A stretch of DNA of 10,035 bases, from NCBI GenBank assembly GCA_013329495.1, contig DUKC01000184.1, positions 1,353 to 11,387 of the forward strand. The letters are read 5' to 3'. Below are positions 6,633 to 10,035 of this stretch, one piece after another. The stretch comes from Thermoplasmata archaeon (GTDB lineage: Archaea; Thermoplasmatota; E2; UBA9212). Below the pieces are notes generated by a model. The model saw only the letters and a program-made list of their open reading frames with translations. It did no database searches and was not told where the DNA came from. The position numbers and the translations under genes were made by a program. Each line of letters begins with the position of its first letter. Position 1 is the stretch's first letter.

Positions 6633-7115
6633 TTATTTTTTAAAACCCAGTTTGACCATTTTGCTCATGCCTTTGTTGTACCTGAAAACCACCCCTCTCC
6701 ACTCCAGATCCACAAGGATTCTCGACAAGCTTGACTTTGGTATCTTTGTTTTTTCTGCCAGTTCCGCCTGGTTTATTTCACCCTCTTTAATTAAAACTTC
6801 TACTATCTTTCTCTCCAGCCCCTTGAAAAATTTTAAAAGTTTATCTGGGGGTAAATTAATTGCGGTTGAGGGCTTTACCTCTGACTTAAAGGACATATAA
6901 AAGATGAGAAAGCCCAACAAAAGAGAGGAAACCGCAATTATGACGGCATCAGTTAGATTATAAATGTGAATTTGTTTTAGATAGGTTGATTCTTCCTCCA
7001 CGATTATTTGAAGAGTTGAGGGCATAAATAATTCAAAGAAGAGAAAAATGGTTAGAACAATGATCAAAATTATAATAAGGGTACTTTCGGCTTTTGCTCT
7101 TCCAATTTTGGCCAT
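6633..7115 (-). CDS. Membrane-anchored winged-helix (MarR-like) transcription regulator
   Basis: The 160-residue protein has two hydrophobic helices at about 12-31 and 53-74 with a short polar loop of about 20 residues (32-52, rich in Glu), then a cytoplasmic wHTH domain at about 98-160. The wHTH reads: helix with ERKIVEVLIKEG, INQAELAEKTKIPKSSLSRILVDLEWRG (helix-turn-helix), and a wing with VVFRYNKGMSKMVKLG. Positive charge at the N terminus and in the wHTH fits an N-in, C-in topology, leaving only the small loop outside. Euryarchaea encode many such one-component membrane wHTH proteins, presumed to sense envelope state; the signal here is unknown. The ATG at 7115 lies about 23 bases after a TATA-like element, suggesting a leaderless mRNA. 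It is divergent from the secreted protein gene at 7201 across only 85 bases, so that gene is the best candidate target. Confidence 0.85.
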   Translation of the reverse strand: MAKIGRAKAESTLIIILIIVLTIFLFFELFMPSTLQIIVEEESTYLKQIHIYNLTDAVIIAVSSLLLGFLIFYMSFKSEVKPSTAINLPPDKLLKFFKGLERKIVEVLIKEGEINQAELAEKTKIPKSSLSRILVDLEWRGVVFRYNKGMSKMVKLGFKK

Positions 7116-7133
7116 TATAACCTAAATGAGTTC

Positions 7134-7143
7134 TTAATATTAA
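7134..7143 (-). promoter_or_regulatory. TATA-like palindrome upstream of the wHTH gene
   Basis: TTAATATTAA is a perfect 10-bp palindrome centred about 23 bases before the regulator ATG, at TATA-box distance. Being palindromic it could also be a binding site for a dimeric wHTH protein, which would give autoregulation; that part is inference. Confidence 0.4.
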
Positions 7144-7170
7144 TCGTTTATCAATTGTTTCACGTTAATT

Positions 7171-7178
7171 ATTTATAC
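7171..7178 (+). promoter_or_regulatory. TATA-like box of the secreted-protein gene
   Basis: ATTTATAC is centred about 27 bases before the ATG at 7201 and no Shine-Dalgarno site lies between them, which is the pattern of a leaderless archaeal transcript. Confidence 0.5.
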
Positions 7179-7200
7179 CGTTCCATCCACATAGGTAACC

Positions 7201-7710
7201 ATGAGAAAAGGATCAATATATTCTTTGGCCATACTTGGTTGCATGGGATTAGCAATAGGTTTGGCAATAGGTATCACGGGGAATGTAGGTATCTCCCAAC
7301 CGATGGAGCAGGTAGTGGACATAAGATTCGACATGCATCAGAATGTAGTATATGTAGATAATGTACCGTACAGAGTTCAGCAGATAAAGACGGTGGAAGG
7401 AGGAGTGAAATTGGTTCCAATAGAAAATCGTGTTTCTGAGAAAGCTGCTTCTTTGCACGGCTCGTTTTTTGCAAACAGAAATGAGAAGATTGTAATCACT
7501 TTGTTTTCCAATCCCTCAAATGCAGCCATGATCGTCGGAGTGGTTGATTCAAGGGGGGAGGGCAAGGGAAAAATAGATAACATTCATGATAATGGTGCTT
7601 CTTTCATTTATGATTGCCAAGGATGGGGCGATTACTACGGAGTTATCATTGCACTGGACAAGGGATTTTACTACAAAGGCGAACTCCTTCATGATAGGGA
7701 GTATTACTAA
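7201..7710 (+). CDS. Secreted or membrane-tethered protein of unknown function
   Basis: I do not recognise the family. The 169-residue protein starts MRKGS and has a hydrophobic segment at about 7-27 (a signal peptide or N-terminal anchor). A Cys at residue 14 in AILGC is only loosely lipobox-like, so lipoprotein status is doubtful. The rest is polar and looks beta-rich: IRFDMHQNVVYVDNVPYRVQ (41-60), GGVKLVPIENR (67-77), then EKIVITLFSNPSNAAMIVGVVDS (95-117) and a C-terminal half with GWGDYYGVIIALDKGFYYKG (141-160), resembling a small beta-sandwich. The last residues are DREYY, followed by tandem stops TAA and, one base later, TAG. It is divergent from the membrane wHTH regulator and apparently leaderless, so the two probably form a functional unit at the cell envelope. 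Confidence 0.78.
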   Translation: MRKGSIYSLAILGCMGLAIGLAIGITGNVGISQPMEQVVDIRFDMHQNVVYVDNVPYRVQQIKTVEGGVKLVPIENRVSEKAASLHGSFFANRNEKIVITLFSNPSNAAMIVGVVDSRGEGKGKIDNIHDNGASFIYDCQGWGDYYGVIIALDKGFYYKGELLHDREYY

Positions 7711-8197
7711 TAGCACCGCCTCCGTCATAGAACGGGATCTTGAATTGTTTTGATGGATCAAAAGCGCTTTGAAAAAGATCGAGGTGCACTGGGGGCAACC
7801 TGTTTGATTTCAACTTTTCAACTCGTAAAAAATCAACAATTTGGGACGACTAAGTAATTTATGCAGGGTATCTTCAGTCTGAGGTATATAGAGGGAGCAT
7901 ACTCTTCTAACACATATCCGTTCCTTTGCCTCTTTTTCAAACGATACGCAATACTGAGGGGAGTAAGCTACCCCTCCTTATGGTCGGGCCTTGGTCCAAA
8001 AGGAAAATAGGGGGGGGAAGGGAAAATCTTCCTCAAATTTGCATCCCGCAAAAGGGTGAAAAAAATATGATTTAAAAGTTGGATTACAATGGATAAGAAA
8101 TCAATTAGGAGGCTTAATCAAAAAATGCAGCACAGTGAACCAAGGGAATTAAAAACAGAGTTACCTTGCAAAAGGACCCCCGCCCATTCGTAAAGTT

Positions 8198-8229
8198 TTC
8201 TCTTTTCTCTCTTGAGGAGAGGAAGAGAA
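8198..8229. repeat. 13-bp hairpin with small bulge
   Basis: The arm 8198-8211 (TTCTCTTTTCTCTC) pairs with 8217-8229 (GAGAGGAAGAGAA) as 12 Watson-Crick pairs plus one G-T, with one bulged T and a 5-base TTGAG loop. It lies about 125 bases after the subtilisin stop on the minus strand. No T-run follows directly on either strand, so it is a stable RNA or DNA structure of unassigned role. Confidence 0.5.
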
Positions 8230-8319
8230 TTGCGGTGTTTTAAACTAAAGAGTTGTGTGACTCACTTCACAACATAGATGTTTGGAATTTATCGCTTGGA
8301 TTGCTTAAGAATTAAAATT

Positions 8320-8344
8320 AAGAATTAAAAAAATAAAAAAAAGG
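8320..8344 (-). terminator. T-rich terminator of the subtilisin gene
   Basis: Read on the minus strand, the bases just after the subtilisin stop are CCTCC followed by an eight-T run, A, and a seven- to eight-T run, beginning about 15 bases after the stop. Such interrupted oligo-T tracts are typical archaeal intrinsic termination sites. Confidence 0.6.
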
Positions 8345-8354
8345 AGGGTAGATT

Positions 8355-9548
8355 TTATGCTACCTGGACTGCCTCGTTGGCGTCTACTTTTCCGTATCCA
8401 TACAGGTGATCTCTACCACCAGCACCAAGATCCTCTGCCGTATCTTGTAGAAGATTTCTGACCTGATACGCGGACAACTGTGGATTTTGCGATAGCACTA
8501 ATCCAGCCACACCACTCACATGAGGGCAAGCCATTGATGTTCCGCTCAGGCTTCTGTACCCACCAGGAACGCAAGAGTATATGTCACTACCTGGCGCGGC
8601 TAGTTCGACCTCAGGACCTCTGCTTGAGTAATAGGCTATCGTATCTCCCTTTTCAAGAGCGCTAATTGCCATGACAGAATCGTATTTTGCTGGGTATCCT
8701 ACAGTGTAATCGGATGGTCCAGAATTGCCAGCAGCCGCTACAACCACCACATTCTTTTGCTCGTAGGCGTAATCGCAAGCATCTTCTAATACCTGACTGC
8801 TGCTTGATCCACCAAGACTCATGGAAATCACATCAGCTCCATTGTCTGCAGCGTATCTAATTCCTGAGGCAACCCAAGAATAATAACCTGATCCTTGTGA
8901 GTCTAGAACCTTTACAGCCATTATGGTGCATTGGGCTACTCCAGCTATGCCAATGTTGTTATTTAATGTAGCACCCGCTATTCCAGCGCAGTGTGTTCCA
9001 TGATAATGATCGTCCCAAGGGTCTTTATCATTATTTGCGAAGTCATATCCGAGCGTAACTCTTCCCCTCAAATCCGGATGATTGTAATCCACTCCGGTAT
9101 CCGCTATCGCAATCGTTATCCCGCTTGATCCTTTTTGAGTGTCCCAAGCTTCAGGTGCATAGATATTTTGTGGCCCCCATTGCCTGCTCCAACTCGGATC
9201 ATTTGGTGTGAATATGGCATACGCGATTTGATCCAGTTCGGCATATTTCACTGAAGGATTTCCCTTCATTTTTTGGATTAAACCTTGCGGATCCTTTGTC
9301 TTGACAACAACAAAGTTGAGTGCGTCTTCCTCCATGACCACCTCTGTATCGGGCATGCTAGACAATTCGCTTAAAATATTTGTTTTATAATATCTCGCCC
9401 GATATCCTATGATTACTCTGTCCAAGGGCAAATTAGATTGTCTCCAAGTCTCTGGAGGTATTTGCGCCTCACTAGACCCTACTAAGCCGGGTACGGCTGC
9501 GAACAGCAAAGCAATTGCTATTGCTGCCGCCAATATCTTAGGCTTCAT
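8355..9548 (-). CDS. Secreted subtilisin-family (S8) serine protease with I9 propeptide
   Basis: The 397-residue preproprotein has a signal peptide MKPKILAAAIAIALLFAAVP ending near SSEA (about 28), an I9-type inhibitor propeptide at about 43-112, and an S8 catalytic domain from about 120 to the end. The triad is visible: D150 in IAIADTGVD, H183 in HGTHCAG and S338 in GTSMACPHVSG, with oxyanion N275 in AAAGNSGP. The protein ends right after the catalytic domain (GYGKVDANEAVQVA), with no PPC, repeat or membrane anchor, so it should be released to the exterior, like thermitase-type enzymes. ATG 9548 is chosen over the in-frame ATG 9632 because it gives a canonical signal peptide and because a TATA-like box (9581-9590) lies inside the longer version. 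No Shine-Dalgarno site precedes it. Another putative protease lies just upstream on the same strand. Confidence 0.95.
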   Translation of the reverse strand: MKPKILAAAIAIALLFAAVPGLVGSSEAQIPPETWRQSNLPLDRVIIGYRARYYKTNILSELSSMPDTEVVMEEDALNFVVVKTKDPQGLIQKMKGNPSVKYAELDQIAYAIFTPNDPSWSRQWGPQNIYAPEAWDTQKGSSGITIAIADTGVDYNHPDLRGRVTLGYDFANNDKDPWDDHYHGTHCAGIAGATLNNNIGIAGVAQCTIMAVKVLDSQGSGYYSWVASGIRYAADNGADVISMSLGGSSSSQVLEDACDYAYEQKNVVVVAAAGNSGPSDYTVGYPAKYDSVMAISALEKGDTIAYYSSRGPEVELAAPGSDIYSCVPGGYRSLSGTSMACPHVSGVAGLVLSQNPQLSAYQVRNLLQDTAEDLGAGGRDHLYGYGKVDANEAVQVA

Positions 9549-9580
9549 TGTTTTTCTGGAGGGTGAGACGTTGGAACAGC

Positions 9581-9590
9581 TTAAATACTT
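9581..9590 (-). promoter_or_regulatory. TATA-like box of the subtilisin gene
   Basis: AAGTATTTAA on the minus strand is centred about 37 bases before the ATG at 9548, giving a predicted leader of about 10-12 bases without a ribosome binding site. Confidence 0.45.
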
Positions 9591-9634
9591 AATGCGGGAT
9601 GTCTCTATTTGAGTGAAAAACTGATTATTCATTC

Positions 9635-9671
9635 AAAAAAATAAAATAAAATAAAAAAAGGATAAAAAAAG
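9635..9671 (-). terminator. T-rich terminator of the caspase-like gene
   Basis: On the minus strand the bases directly after the stop run through two seven-T blocks and further T4 blocks separated by single A residues. It separates the upstream gene from the subtilisin promoter, so the two protease genes are probably transcribed independently. Confidence 0.6.
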
Positions 9672-9672
9672 T

Positions 9673-10035
9673 TTAGATGAGAGTTAGACTCCCATCACCG
9701 TAGTAAGTGAGTCTCGCACCTGTAAACCAATCCTTGGGTGTGTTGTCTTTAACTTGCTGAACGGTGTAGCCTTTTTCACAGAACATATCAAAGTTGTTCA
9801 CTGCATATCTGTTCCCATGATTTACCGTTACTGGATCATCCCAACCCATGTATGCCTTTGCTCCAACTCCAAGGTATGCGTTTCCCATGGTTGGATTGTA
9901 GGTACCGTCGCAAGAAGTCATGTAAACTAACGAGTCAGGCAGGTTTGAGCAATAGTTTGAGACTAAGCCGGGTCCATAGCAGATGAAATAATAAGTCGTA
10001 CCTCCGTGGGAGATTCCTCCTTTGAAAATCCATCC
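9673..10035 (-). CDS. Candidate clan CD cysteine peptidase (gingipain/caspase-like), C-terminal part
   Basis: Partial gene: the frame is open to the window edge, giving the last 120 residues before the TAA at 9673-9675; an internal ATG at 9921 is not the start. Early in the fragment is GGISHGG (His at fragment residue 10), and 32 residues later a hydrophobic strand LVYMTSCDG (Cys 42). A His-Gly followed by a hydrophobic strand ending in a small residue and Cys is the clan CD catalytic pattern; in gingipain R the two residues are 33 apart. Then comes MGNAYLGVGAKAYMGWDDPV, like the G-A-x-A-h-h-G segment after the catalytic Cys in caspase-like and C25 proteins, and the C terminus reads YYGDGSLTLI, recalling the GDPSL-type end of C25 catalytic domains. 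The His-Cys assignment is by eye; a CHAT-type or inactive homologue is possible. It lies beside a secreted subtilisin, so an extracytoplasmic protease is plausible, but no N terminus is visible to confirm secretion. Confidence 0.6.
   Translation of the reverse strand, partial: GWIFKGGISHGGTTYYFICYGPGLVSNYCSNLPDSLVYMTSCDGTYNPTMGNAYLGVGAKAYMGWDDPVTVNHGNRYAVNNFDMFCEKGYTVQQVKDNTPKDWFTGARLTYYGDGSLTLI

Larger units (their letters stand above)
7711..8354. other. 644-base stretch without a convincing gene
   Basis: Contents seen by eye: a hairpin GAGGGG (7956-7961)/CCCCTC (7971-7976) with a 9-base loop; a run of eight G at 8010-8017; a Shine-Dalgarno-like TAGGAGG at 8106-8112 followed 12 bases later by a 22-codon ATG frame (8125-8193); a strong hairpin at 8198-8229; a smaller hairpin GTTGTG/CACAAC (8252-8257 with 8268-8273); and the T-rich terminator of the subtilisin gene on the minus strand near the right end. 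On the minus strand between about 7980 and 7790 there are short overlapping frames of some 40-56 codons with protein-like composition but no start codon, possibly a gene remnant. Confidence 0.55.

Noticed and set aside
9549..9632. Longer N terminus of the subtilisin from ATG 9632
   Set aside because: It would place 28 polar residues before a perfect signal peptide and would include the TATA-like box.
1..10035. tRNA genes, CRISPR arrays, intact insertion sequences
   Set aside because: No T-loop consensus with acceptor pairing, no regularly spaced repeats, and no transposase or terminal-repeat pair was seen on either strand.

Overview
The window looks like a piece of an archaeal chromosome of roughly 40% GC. 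The signs are TATA-like boxes about 25-37 bases upstream of gene starts with little or no leader, T-rich tracts after stop codons, and a gene set typical of anaerobic, often thermophilic, Euryarchaeota-type lineages: a geranylgeranyl-reductase-type flavoprotein, a tungsten aldehyde oxidoreductase with a polyferredoxin partner, and a trehalose glycosyltransferring synthase. The species cannot be named from the sequence alone.

Layout. Positions 1-354 hold the C-terminal end of a pyridine nucleotide-disulfide oxidoreductase (NADH-oxidase-like). A 437-base gap follows; it contains an unexplained GC-rich island (about 480-700) behind a TATA-like box, a candidate structured RNA or element remnant. 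Next comes a geranylgeranyl-reductase-family flavoprotein (792-1973, +). Convergent with it is a two-gene operon on the minus strand: a four-cluster [4Fe-4S] subunit (4072-4530) and an aldehyde ferredoxin oxidoreductase catalytic subunit (2088-4070), separated by one base. A 505-base gap with two long inverted repeats divides this operon from a divergent trehalose synthase gene, treT (5036-6241, +).

After a 391-base gap with a terminator-like hairpin and two tandem small hairpins, a membrane-anchored winged-helix regulator (6633-7115, -) stands back to back with a small secreted or membrane-tethered protein of unknown function (7201-7710, +). Both appear to have leaderless transcripts, so the regulator may control its neighbour. 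A 644-base stretch without a convincing gene follows. The right end holds two extracytoplasmic-type protease genes on the minus strand: a complete secreted subtilisin (8355-9548) and, upstream of it, the C-terminal part of a candidate clan CD cysteine peptidase (gingipain/caspase-like, 9673 to the window edge). Each is followed by its own T-rich terminator.

How the genes fit together: the first half is redox metabolism (NAD(P)H/FAD enzyme, isoprenoid-lipid saturation, tungsten-dependent aldehyde oxidation feeding electrons through an iron-sulfur chain), treT makes a compatible solute, and the second half is envelope or secreted function. The most unusual points are the GC-rich island, the altered GD motif of the flavoprotein, the odd cysteine spacing of the aldehyde oxidoreductase, the membrane wHTH/secreted-protein pair, and the subtilisin next to a caspase-like protein.
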